Origin: Hydrogenophilaceae bacterium
Lineage (GTDB): Bacteria; Pseudomonadota; Gammaproteobacteria; Burkholderiales; Thiobacillaceae
Reading direction: 5' to 3'
DNA length: 64,000 nucleotides
Assembly: GCA_024709485.1 (NCBI GenBank)
Contig: JANJWO010000033.1
Location: forward strand, 18,383 to 82,382
A program made the position numbers and the translations under genes. The notes beneath the pieces are model-generated. The model did no database searches and was not told the DNA's origin. It was given only the letters and a program-made list of their open reading frames with translations. This document shows, piece by piece, positions 49,952 to 64,000 of this stretch (positions are counted from its first letter, which is position 1; the number at the start of each line of letters is the position of its first letter).

Positions 49952-50533
49952 ATGATGAAAAAGATCAATCTCGCCGCGGCGCTCCTGCCGGTGGTTTTCG
50001 CGGCCGGCTGCGCCACCGGCCCCAGCGCCGAGCAGCAGGCCGCCATGGCCGACGATGCGCGCAAGACCGCGGGTTCGCTGATCCAGCAGCTGGGCGGCGA
50101 ACTGAAGAAGTCGATGGAGGCAAACGGTCCGGAAGGGAGCATCGCCGTCTGCAAGGAAAAGGCGCCGGCCATCGCCGCCTCGCTGTCCAAGTCTTCCGGT
50201 TTCGACGTGAAGCGCGTCAGCCCCAAGAACCGCAATCCCAAGGGCGTGCCCGATGCCTGGGAAGCCGAGGCGCAGGCCGCGCTGGAAAAGCGCCTGGCCG
50301 CGGGCGAGAAGCCTGAAACCCTCGATACCTGGCAGGTCGTCAAGACTTCCAGCGGCAAGGAATTCCGCTACGCCAAGGCCCTGGTCACCCAGCCGGTGTG
50401 CCTGACCTGCCACGGCGCGAATATCGCCGATGGCGTCAAGGCCAAGCTCGCCGCCGAGTACCCCGACGACAAGGCCACGGGCTACGGCCCCGGCATGGTG
50501 CGGGGCATCGTTTCCATCAAGCGTCCGCTGTAA
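49952..50533 (+). CDS. DUF3365 (Tll0287-like) c-type heme lipoprotein
   Basis: A 193-residue exported protein. A signal peptide ends in the lipobox FAAGC (Cys about 20). The body matches DUF3365, and a single CXXCH heme site (CLTCHG) lies about 45 residues before the C terminus. Members are proposed periplasmic heme-based redox or gas sensors; here no kinase domain is fused. It has its own promoter and an AAGGAGGT ribosome site. It is out of place between rnhB and the TrmH-family gene, so it is probably an insertion. Confidence 0.85.
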   Translation: MMKKINLAAALLPVVFAAGCATGPSAEQQAAMADDARKTAGSLIQQLGGELKKSMEANGPEGSIAVCKEKAPAIAASLSKSSGFDVKRVSPKNRNPKGVPDAWEAEAQAALEKRLAAGEKPETLDTWQVVKTSSGKEFRYAKALVTQPVCLTCHGANIADGVKAKLAAEYPDDKATGYGPGMVRGIVSIKRPL

Positions 50534-50541
50534 CGCCCGTC

Positions 50542-50569
50542 ACCGCCTCCCCTGCAAAGGGGAGGCGGT
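50542..50569. terminator. Perfect 12-bp hairpin between convergent genes
   Basis: ACCGCCTCCCCT and AGGGGAGGCGGT enclose a GCAA loop, 8 bp after the DUF3365 stop and 12 bp before the senB stop. The stem is strong but no U tract follows, so it may block transcription or degradation from both sides rather than act as a classical terminator. Confidence 0.55.
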
Positions 50570-50580
50570 CCCCGTTCGGC

Positions 50581-51543
50581 TTACTGCCCGCCACGGGCCT
50601 CGAACTCGCCCACCAGCTGTCTCAGCGCTGAAGCCTCGCGCTGCGGCGTCATCAGCGCGCGCCGCGCGCGGCATTCCCTGAGCAATTCGGCATAGAACTC
50701 GCGGTCGGTTTCCGCGCGCGAAATTTGTTGCGCCAGGCGGTGCTCGTCTTCGAGCGGGTAGTAGCCCGGATAGCGCTCGCCGAGCATGCCGATGTTGCCG
50801 GAGACGGCTGAAGCCAGCACCGGCACGCCGGCGGCCAGCGCCTCGCAGATGACATTGGCGCCGCCTTCCATGACCGAGCTCACCACCAGCAGGTCCGCGC
50901 GCCCGAGCTGTTCCAGCACGGCCGCGTGCGTCTGCTCGCCGAGCCAGCGATAGCGCGGCAGCCTGCTTTCGGCGAGGCGCGCGGTCTGCGCCATCTCCTC
51001 GGACAGCGCGCGCCCGAGATGGAGGATCTGCACGCGCGAAGCCTCGGGCAGATGGGCGCTGGCGAGCGCGGCGCGGAAGGGGTCCTTTTCCTCGCGCAGG
51101 TGGCCGATGACCAGTACGCGGAAGCTGTCGTCGAATCCCGGCCGATGCGGGATGTCGGGCGCGGACTGGTAAATGACGCGGGTTTTCGCCGCATGCCCGG
51201 CCTTGAGCTCGTCCACGCCGCGTTCCTGCAAGACCACCAGGCGCTGGGCGAGATCCAGCGAGGCCTGGGCGTCGGCATCGCTCCGTATGTCGCGATACAG
51301 GTCGGTGCCGGTCAGCACCACGATCAGCGGCCGCGCGGGGTAGCGCTCAGCGAAGGCCCGGATCGATTTGTGGCTGCGCCGGGCATGCAGCGCGATCATC
51401 AAATCGGCCGGGCCGCCGTTCCACTCGGTGGCGACTTCGACTTCATGGCCGCCGTCGCGCAGAAAGGCGGCCCAGCGCGCGGCCGTATGCCAGTTGCCGT
51501 TGCGGTGCTCGGCGCCGTAGGGGGTGATGAGGGCGATACGCAT
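50581..51543 (-). CDS. senB: SenB-type selenosugar synthase (glycosyltransferase)
   Basis: A 320-residue GT-B protein. Stretches NGNWHTAARWAAFLRDGGHEV, LMIALHARRSHKSIRAF, VVLTGTDLYRDI, GHLREEKDPFRAA, YRWLGEQTHA and SSVMEGGANVICEALAAGVPVLAS match my memory of the SenB family. SenB joins selenophosphate to a UDP-sugar in selenoneine synthesis. The partners senA (EgtB-like) and senC (SelD-like) are not in this window. ATG 51543 (MRIALITPYG) is preferred over an upstream TTG. Other small glycosyltransferases are the fallback. Confidence 0.75.
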   Translation of the reverse strand: MRIALITPYGAEHRNGNWHTAARWAAFLRDGGHEVEVATEWNGGPADLMIALHARRSHKSIRAFAERYPARPLIVVLTGTDLYRDIRSDADAQASLDLAQRLVVLQERGVDELKAGHAAKTRVIYQSAPDIPHRPGFDDSFRVLVIGHLREEKDPFRAALASAHLPEASRVQILHLGRALSEEMAQTARLAESRLPRYRWLGEQTHAAVLEQLGRADLLVVSSVMEGGANVICEALAAGVPVLASAVSGNIGMLGERYPGYYPLEDEHRLAQQISRAETDREFYAELLRECRARRALMTPQREASALRQLVGEFEARGGQ

Positions 51544-51578
51544 TTGGGAATAGTGACACAAAGCCGGAAAATAGCGCC

Positions 51579-52358
51579 ATGCCTGATCTCATCACTTCCC
51601 GCGACAACCCGCTGTTCAAGCGCCTGAAGAAGCTGGCCGAGTCCGCGCGCGAACGGCGCGAGACGCGCCGCGCGCTGCTGGACGGCGAGCATCTGATCGA
51701 GGCCTGCCTCGCGGCCGGCGGCCAGCCGCTGACGCTGCTCGCCAGCGCGTCCTGCGCGCCGGCGCTTTGGCAAAAAATCGCCCAGCGCTGCGCGGACGCG
51801 AAAATCGCTACCCTGTCGGACAGCCTGTTCGCCGAACTGTCGCCGGTGGACAGCCCGACCGGCGTGCTCGCGGAAATCGCGTGGCTGAGTCCGGCCCCGC
51901 GCGAGGGAACGCCGCTGGTGCTGCTGCTGGAGGATATCCAGGATCCGGGCAATCTCGGCAGCCTGCTCAGAAGCGCCGCCGCCGCCGGCGCCACCCTCGC
52001 GGTATTGTCCAAGGGCTGTCACGACGCCTGGTCGCCCAAGGCCCTGCGCGGCGGGCAGGGCGCGCAGTTCGTGCTGCCCCTGCTGCTGCGCGCGGACCTG
52101 GCGCAGTGGATTCAATCGCAGGATGTGCCGGTATGGGCGCTGGCCCTGGGCGGGGAAAAGCCGCTGTTCGGCCTCGACCTCGCCGCGTCGGCCGGCATCC
52201 TGGTCGGCAACGAAGGCGCGGGCCTGTCCGAGGAAATCCTGCCGCTGGCGACGGCGCGCGTGCGCATCCCCATGCCCGGCAAGATCGAGTCGCTCAATGC
52301 CGCGGCCGCCGCGGCGGTGGCCTTGTTCGAGGCGGTACGGCAGAGGGCTGCGGGGTGA
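51579..52358 (+). CDS. TrmH-family (SpoU) RNA 2'-O-methyltransferase
   Basis: A 259-residue SPOUT methyltransferase with a small N-terminal RNA-binding domain (ITSRDNPLFKRLKKL) and the SpoU motifs LLLEDIQDPGNLGSLLRSAAAAGA, LVGNEGAGLS and IPMPGKIESLNAAAAAAVALFE. The exact target is unknown. In many betaproteobacteria it follows rnhB directly. It diverges from senB across 35 bp. It is a paralogue of rlmB at 26729. Confidence 0.92.
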   Translation: MPDLITSRDNPLFKRLKKLAESARERRETRRALLDGEHLIEACLAAGGQPLTLLASASCAPALWQKIAQRCADAKIATLSDSLFAELSPVDSPTGVLAEIAWLSPAPREGTPLVLLLEDIQDPGNLGSLLRSAAAAGATLAVLSKGCHDAWSPKALRGGQGAQFVLPLLLRADLAQWIQSQDVPVWALALGGEKPLFGLDLAASAGILVGNEGAGLSEEILPLATARVRIPMPGKIESLNAAAAAAVALFEAVRQRAAG

Positions 52359-52408
52359 AGCTTTTTAGCCTTCCCTCTTGCGCGCCGTAGGCGCGGTCCC
52401 TTGCCCCT

Positions 52409-53188
52409 TCAGCCGGCGTGCACGATCAGCGCGGCGATTTCCTCCACCGAACGGTGCGTGGAGTCGATCACCGGAACGCCGCTTGCGGCCAGCATGCTTT
52501 CGGCCGCCTGGATTTCGCCGCGGCAGTTTTCCAGGCTGGCGTAGCGGCTGCCCGGCAGGCGTTCGTTGCGGATCTGGGAAAGCCGCTCCGCGCTGAGGGT
52601 GAGGCCGCGCAGTTTTGCGCGCTGCGCCAGCAGCACGGGCGGCAGGGTATGGGCGCCGAGATCGTCCGGGGTCAGCGGGTAGTTGGCCGCCTTCTTGCCG
52701 TATTGCAGCGCCAGATAGAGCGACACCGGCGTTTTGCCGGCGCGCGATACTCCCACCAGGATGAGGTCGGCTTCGCCCAGCCGGTCGGGATTGAGGCCGT
52801 CGTCCACCGCCAGCGCGAAATTCACCGCATCGATGCGTCCGTGGTAGCTGTTGCTCATGCCATGGGTCTGGCCCGGCGATGCGGTGGGCGCCATGCCCAG
52901 GGTGGCGGCCAGCGGTTCGCTGAAGGCTTCGAAGACATCGAACATCGGCGCCTCGCAGGCGTGCAACTTTGCGCGGGTGGCCGGGTCAGTGAGGGTGGAA
53001 ATGAGCATCGCGGGCATGGCTGCGCGCACGCGCGCGGCAAGCGCTTCCGCCTTGGCGGGGGTGTCGATGAAGGGCACGGTCAGCGCCTGATAGTCCAGCG
53101 CCTGGAATTGTGAGAGTAGACTGTGGCCTATCGCTTCGGCCGTGACGCCGGTGTGATCCGATACGAAGAATACCGTCAGTTTTTGCAC
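52409..53188 (-). CDS. ppsR: PEP synthetase regulatory kinase/pyrophosphorylase PpsR
   Basis: A 259-residue DUF299 protein that phosphorylates (with ADP) and dephosphorylates PEP synthase. The P-loop-like motif [16 protein letters not shown] and the N-terminal [19 protein letters not shown] are typical. The start is GTG at 53188 (MQKLTVFF). It diverges from its target gene ppsA with only 11 bp between start codons, so each ribosome site lies in the other gene's start region. Confidence 0.95.
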   Translation of the reverse strand: MQKLTVFFVSDHTGVTAEAIGHSLLSQFQALDYQALTVPFIDTPAKAEALAARVRAAMPAMLISTLTDPATRAKLHACEAPMFDVFEAFSEPLAATLGMAPTASPGQTHGMSNSYHGRIDAVNFALAVDDGLNPDRLGEADLILVGVSRAGKTPVSLYLALQYGKKAANYPLTPDDLGAHTLPPVLLAQRAKLRGLTLSAERLSQIRNERLPGSRYASLENCRGEIQAAESMLAASGVPVIDSTHRSVEEIAALIVHAG

Positions 53189-53199
53189 AGGATGTGAAC

Positions 53200-55530
53200 A
53201 TGAGCCAACACCAACACGACTATATCGCGCCGCTGCAAGCCTTGTCGATGCAGGATGTGCCGCGGGTGGGCGGCAAGAATGCCTCCTTGGGGGAGATGAT
53301 CGGCGCGCTGTCCGGCCTGGGGGTGGCGGTGCCGGGGGGCTTCGCCACCACTGCCAAGGCCTTCTGGGACACCCTGGAGCAGAACGGCCTGCGCGACAAG
53401 ATCAATGCCCGCCTCGATGGCCTTGACGTCAACGATGTGGCGGCGCTGCAAAGCGCCGGCCGCGACATCCGCGCCATGGTCGAGGCCGCGCGCCTGCCGG
53501 CCGCGCTGGAGGAGGGCATCCGCAAGGCGTATGCGGCGATGGGCGAGAACGTCGACGTGGCGGTGCGCTCTTCCGCCACCGCCGAGGACCTGCCCGACGC
53601 CTCCTTCGCCGGGCAGCAGGAGACCTATCTCAACATCCACGGCGCCGATTCGGTGGTGGCGCATGTCAGGAAGGTGTTCGCCTCGCTCTACAACGACCGC
53701 GCCATCGCCTATCGCGTGCATCACGGCTTCGCGCACAGCGAGGTGGCGCTCTCGGCCGGCGTGCAGCGCATGGTGCGCTCGGACCTGTCCGCCGCCGGGG
53801 TGATGTTCACGCTCGACACCGAATCCGGCTTTCGCGATGTGGTGTTCATCACCGCCGGCTACGGCCTGGGGGAAACCGTGGTGCAGGGCGCGGTCAACCC
53901 GGACGAGTTCTATGTGCACAAGCCGACCGGCGCGCTGGTGAGCAAGGCCCTGGGCGGCAAGGCCATCAAGATGATCTACGCCGGCCATGGCACCGGCGTG
54001 GTCGACACCAGAGAGGACGAACGCGGCCGCTTCGCGATCAGCGACGATGAAGTGCGCAAGCTTGCCGAGATGGCCATCACCATCGAGCGGCACTATGGCC
54101 GCCCCATGGACATCGAATGGGCCAAGGACGGCGAAAGCGGCGAGCTCTTCATCGTGCAGGCGCGCCCCGAGACGGTGAAGGCGCGCGCCGGCGGTGTCAG
54201 CGAAGTGTATCGGCTGAAGGGCAGCGGCAAGGTGCGGGTGAGCGGCCGCGCCATCGGCCAGAAGATCGGCGCCGGCCGCGTGTGCGTGGTCGCGAGCCCG
54301 CGGGAAATGGAGCGGGTGCAGCCCGGCGACGTGCTGGTCGCGGACATGACCGACCCCGACTGGGAGCCGGTGATGAAGCGGGCGGCGGCCATCGTCACCA
54401 ATCGCGGCGGCCGCACCTGCCATGCCGCCATCGTCGCGCGCGAGCTGGGCATCCCGGCGGTGGTCGGCACCAACGACGCGACCGCGGTGCTGAAGGACGG
54501 CGACGAAGTCACCGTGTCCTGCGCCGAAGGCGACACCGGCCTGGTGTACGAGGGCCTGCTGGACTTCGAGGTGCAGGAAGAAAGCCAGGAAAAGTTGTCC
54601 GAGCCGCCGGTGAAGCTGATGATGAACGTCGCCAACCCCGAGCGCGCCTTCACCTTCGCGCAGATTCCCAACCACGGCGTGGGCCTTGCGCGCATCGAGT
54701 TCGTCATCAACAACCAGATCGCCATCCATCCGCTGGCGGCGCTGGCGTATCCCAATGTCCCCGCCGACATCGCCGAAGTGATCAAGAGCAAGACCGCCGG
54801 CTATGCCGATCCGGTGACGTTCTACGTCGACAAGCTGGCCGAGGGCATCGCCACCCTGGCCGCGGCTTTCTGGCCGCGGCGCGTGATCGTGCGCATGTCC
54901 GACTTCAAGTCCAACGAATACGCTCACCTCGTCGGCGGCAAGGCATACGAGCCGGTGGAGGAAAACCCCATGCTCGGCTTCCGCGGCGCGGCGCGCTATA
55001 TATCGAGCGCCTTCCGCCCCGCCTTCGAGCTCGAATGCCGTGCGCTGAAGAAGGTGCGCAACGACATGGGGCTGACCAACGTGGAAATCATGATCCCCTT
55101 CGTGCGCACCCTGGACGAGGCGAGCGGGGTGGTGGAGCTGCTGGCGCAGAACGGCCTGAAGCGCGGCGAAAACGGCCTGCGCCTCGTCATGATGTGCGAG
55201 ATCCCGTCCAACGTGCTCTTGGCCGAGGAGTTCCTCGACCTCTTCGACGGCTTCTCCATCGGCAGCAACGACCTCACCCAGCTCACCCTGGGCGTGGACC
55301 GCGACTCCGCCCTGGTCGCCGGCAGCTTCGACGAGCGCAACCCGGCGGTGAAGAAGCTCTTGGGCGAGGTCATCGCCGTCTGCAAGCGCCGCGAAAAATA
55401 CATCGGCATCTGCGGCCAGGGGCCGTCCGACCATCCTGACTTCGCCGACTGGCTGGTGGAACGCTCGATCGATTCGCTGTCGCTGAATCCGGATACGGTG
55501 CTGGCGACGTGGAAGCGCTTGGCGGTATAG
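53200..55530 (+). CDS. ppsA: Phosphoenolpyruvate synthase
   Basis: A 776-residue enzyme converting pyruvate and ATP to PEP, AMP and phosphate for gluconeogenesis. ATP-grasp N domain (about 15-340), phosphohistidine domain with [15 protein letters not shown] (His about 408) and PEP/pyruvate barrel with GFRGAARYI and [21 protein letters not shown] 53200 ([11 protein letters not shown]) has AGGA at a good distance; a GTG two codons earlier is possible. The regulator ppsR is adjacent. Confidence 0.97.
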   Translation: MSQHQHDYIAPLQALSMQDVPRVGGKNASLGEMIGALSGLGVAVPGGFATTAKAFWDTLEQNGLRDKINARLDGLDVNDVAALQSAGRDIRAMVEAARLPAALEEGIRKAYAAMGENVDVAVRSSATAEDLPDASFAGQQETYLNIHGADSVVAHVRKVFASLYNDRAIAYRVHHGFAHSEVALSAGVQRMVRSDLSAAGVMFTLDTESGFRDVVFITAGYGLGETVVQGAVNPDEFYVHKPTGALVSKALGGKAIKMIYAGHGTGVVDTREDERGRFAISDDEVRKLAEMAITIERHYGRPMDIEWAKDGESGELFIVQARPETVKARAGGVSEVYRLKGSGKVRVSGRAIGQKIGAGRVCVVASPREMERVQPGDVLVADMTDPDWEPVMKRAAAIVTNRGGRTCHAAIVARELGIPAVVGTNDATAVLKDGDEVTVSCAEGDTGLVYEGLLDFEVQEESQEKLSEPPVKLMMNVANPERAFTFAQIPNHGVGLARIEFVINNQIAIHPLAALAYPNVPADIAEVIKSKTAGYADPVTFYVDKLAEGIATLAAAFWPRRVIVRMSDFKSNEYAHLVGGKAYEPVEENPMLGFRGAARYISSAFRPAFELECRALKKVRNDMGLTNVEIMIPFVRTLDEASGVVELLAQNGLKRGENGLRLVMMCEIPSNVLLAEEFLDLFDGFSIGSNDLTQLTLGVDRDSALVAGSFDERNPAVKKLLGEVIAVCKRREKYIGICGQGPSDHPDFADWLVERSIDSLSLNPDTVLATWKRLAV

Positions 55531-55587
55531 GTCGTTGATGGAGGTTTGGCAGGCCGACGAAAGTCGCCGGGGGTTGCCCGGCCGCAA

Positions 55588-55619
55588 GTTACTTTCTTTG
55601 CTCCGCCAAAGAAAGTAAC
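55588..55619. repeat. Perfect 13-bp palindrome, left end
   Basis: GTTACTTTCTTTG, a 6-nt loop CTCCGC, then its exact complement. It is the left partner of the copy at 56199-56230. Confidence 0.9.
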
Positions 55620-55964
55620 CAAAGAAAGGGGCACTGCGAGCAGGGAGCAGGGCCCCGCTTGCGGGATGCGACCGGCCGCGAGTCTGTGCCGGACGCCGGA
55701 TCGCAGTGCCTATCTCCGCCTGCGGGGTCGCACCTTGCTACGCAAGGCACTGCTCTGCCCTCCGGCGTCGCCCGCTGTGCTGCCCCGCCAAAAAACGTGG
55801 CGGGGTAAACCTCGGTCGTGATCTTGAATTGGGCGGCTCGCAAACTCGCACGATCCGCCCGGGGAAAATCGCCCGGGCGGCCACGTGCTCAGACATGCTC
55901 GCCTCAACATCCCCCAATTCAAGCCCCCGTCCGAGGCAGCCCAGAGGGGGACAAAAAAGCAAAA

Positions 55965-55993
55965 CCTCCCCCTCACTTGAAGGGAGGGGGAGG
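55965..55993. repeat. CCTCCCCCTC hairpin
   Basis: A 10-bp perfect stem (55965-55974 with 55984-55993) and a 9-nt loop, with further AAAACC/GGTTTT pairing outside. It is a common type of intergenic hairpin; no role is evident. Confidence 0.6.
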
Positions 55994-56039
55994 GTGAAGG
56001 TTTTGGGGTTGGCTGTTGAAGTTCCCCGTCTATGCCGCC

Positions 56040-56158
56040 TTAGCCTGGAGCTTGCGGGCGGAACAACGCGGCGCAGCCTGTCTGAGCCCCGCTCACTTCT
56101 GGAATCAAACAAAAAGCGGGGCGAGTTCTGCGCCGCCCGCATGCAAGCTCCAGGCTAA
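56040..56158. repeat. 119-bp palindromic unit
   Basis: The ends are perfect 16-bp inverted repeats (TTAGCCTGGAGCTTGC and complement) followed by GGGCGG/CCGCCC with a 4-nt ATGC insert on the right. Inner pairs GGCGCAG/CTGCGCC and GCCCCGCT/AGCGGGGC continue the fold, leaving a loop of about 21 nt. It resembles a small transposase-less mobile unit inside the larger element. Confidence 0.8.
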
Positions 56159-56180
56159 GGGAAGCCGCAGGCCGGCATAG

Positions 56181-58862
<2,682 letters not shown>

Positions 58863-58882
<20 letters not shown>

Positions 58883-58939
58883 ACAGAGGAAACCCATAAC
58901 AAGTCAGGATTGCCTCTGCTCCCCCTGCTGCCGCTGTGT
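58863..58939 (+). repeat. CAGAGG modular hairpin, copy overlapping kdsA 3' end
   Basis: The left arm has three modules (58863-58889), of which the second ends in CAGAGT; that T makes the TAA stop of kdsA. The right arm has three inverted modules (58913-58939), the middle and last with single changes. The loop is 23 nt. An AAGGA ribosome site for eno follows 13 bp later. Confidence 0.88.
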
Positions 58940-58947
58940 AAATTTGA

Positions 58948-60249
<1,302 letters not shown>

Positions 60250-60261
60250 CGCCGCCAGGCA

Positions 60262-60576
60262 ATGATGCGCTGGCTCACGCCGCTGCTCATTGCGCTGATC
60301 GTGCTGTTGCAGTACCCGCTCTGGTTCGGCGAGGGCGGCTGGTTCAAGCTCTGGAGCCTGGGCGGCGAAGTCGCGAAGCAGCAGGAGCTGAACGGCAAGT
60401 TGCGCGTGCGCAATGAAACCATCTCGGCCGAAGTGCGCGATCTCAAGGAGGCGCGCGACGCCATCGAGGAGCAGGCGCGGGCCGAGCTGGGCATGATCCG
60501 TTCGGATGAGGTGTTTGTCCGCGTGGTGCCCGGCCAGGCGCCGCCGGAATCGGAAAGCAAGCAGGCAGCAAACTGA
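60262..60576 (+). CDS. ftsB: Cell division protein FtsB
   Basis: A 104-residue bitopic protein: short N terminus, one membrane helix (about 5-20, LTPLLIALIVLLQYPLW), then a periplasmic coiled coil (about 30-75, GEVAKQQELNGKLRVRNETI) and a divisome-binding tail with ELGMIRSDEVFVRVV. It acts with FtsQ and FtsL to start septal wall synthesis. It lies 12 bp after eno. Confidence 0.95.
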   Translation: MMRWLTPLLIALIVLLQYPLWFGEGGWFKLWSLGGEVAKQQELNGKLRVRNETISAEVRDLKEARDAIEEQARAELGMIRSDEVFVRVVPGQAPPESESKQAAN

Positions 60577-60589
60577 GCTAGAGGTGCCC

Positions 60590-63852
<3,263 letters not shown>

Positions 63853-63872
63853 GAAAATCGAGCAAACAATTT

Positions 63873-63950
63873 ACACAGAGGAAATAGAGGTAACAGAGGA
63901 AGGCAAAAATTATTCATGGGTTTCCTCTGTTCCCTCTGCTGCCTCTGTGT
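63873..63950 (+). repeat. CAGAGG modular hairpin, copy 6 (ligA-galU)
   Basis: The left arm has three modules (63873-63899; the second is TAGAGG), the right arm three perfect inverted modules (63924-63950), and the loop is 24 nt. It starts 20 bp after the ligA stop and ends 13 bp before the galU ribosome site. Confidence 0.9.
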
Positions 63951-63974
63951 GAGAGATTCTTTTAGAGAGGCAAA

Positions 63975-64000
63975 ATGCAAAAAGTCACCAAAGCCGTATT
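63975..64000 (+). CDS. galU: UTP-glucose-1-phosphate uridylyltransferase, 5' fragment
   Basis: Only the first eight codons are in the window. They read MQKVTKAV, the start of GalU proteins (KVTKAVFPVAGLGTRF in relatives), and a Shine-Dalgarno AGAGAGG lies just upstream. GalU makes UDP-glucose. The call rests on these residues and on position after ligA. Confidence 0.65.

Noticed and set aside
55546..56158. Several small open frames in the ppsA-pyrG gap
   Set aside because: They lie entirely within inverted repeats, have no ribosome sites and no recognisable protein family.

Overview
The window is a GC-rich, gene-dense stretch of core chromosome, probably from a betaproteobacterium. The gene order supports this: ndk-rlmN-pilW-rodZ-ispG-hisS-yfgM-bamB-der ... 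hfq-hflX-hflK-hflC-DUF2065-hisZ-purA-rnr-rlmB; the rpsB-to-rnhB run; ppsR/ppsA; pyrG-kdsA-eno-ftsB; and zipA-ligA-galU. No rRNA, phage, transposase or CRISPR array is present. One tRNA gene, tRNA-Leu(CAG), lies at 24355-24439 on the minus strand.

Layout. 1-5.6 kb: a fused acyl-CoA synthetase/GNAT protein diverges from a histone-deacetylase-like deacylase. It is followed by a PDC-sensor protein with a probable leaderless promoter and a cold-shock gene. 5.6-24.2 kb: a long plus-strand run for nucleotide metabolism, tRNA/rRNA modification, isoprenoid synthesis, outer-membrane assembly and membrane-protease control. A GalT-like gene and a GAF-GGDEF-EAL gene sit between der and hfq. 24.3-30.2 kb: tRNA-Leu, rnr, rlmB, purine and methylthioinosine salvage (hpt, mtiP-like), a deformylase and a FlaF-like gene behind a near-consensus sigma-28 promoter. 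30.2-33.6 kb: glnD and map on the minus strand. 33.6-49.9 kb: the translation/envelope superoperon rpsB-tsf-pyrH-frr-uppS-cdsA-dxr-rseP-bamA-skp-lpxD-fabZ-lpxA-lpxB, then an antisense B12-dependent ribonucleotide reductase, then rnhB. 49.9-52.4 kb: a DUF3365 heme lipoprotein, a lone SenB-type (selenoneine pathway) glycosyltransferase and a TrmH-family methyltransferase. 52.4-64 kb: ppsR/ppsA, an 850-bp non-coding repeat block, pyrG-kdsA-eno-ftsB, zipA-ligA and the first codons of galU.

The most unusual signal is non-coding. At least six gaps between housekeeping genes carry an imperfect hairpin whose two arms are built from 9-nt modules ending in CAGAGG, usually three per arm, with variable first three bases. 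Two further gaps hold hairpins of the same size and position built from different sequence (ACAAG-type between hisS and yfgM; CAGTT-type before rpsB). One of these elements supplies the stop codon and last residues of kdsA, and one has an expanded, asymmetric arm. I do not recognise a named family for them. The ppsA-pyrG gap holds a separate nested, transposase-free mobile-element-like block with long terminal inverted repeats.

Other points of interest: hflX appears to lack any ATG/GTG/TTG start and probably uses CTG; the tRNA-Leu promoter overlaps the rnr start codon; and ppsR and ppsA are divergent with only 11 bp between start codons.
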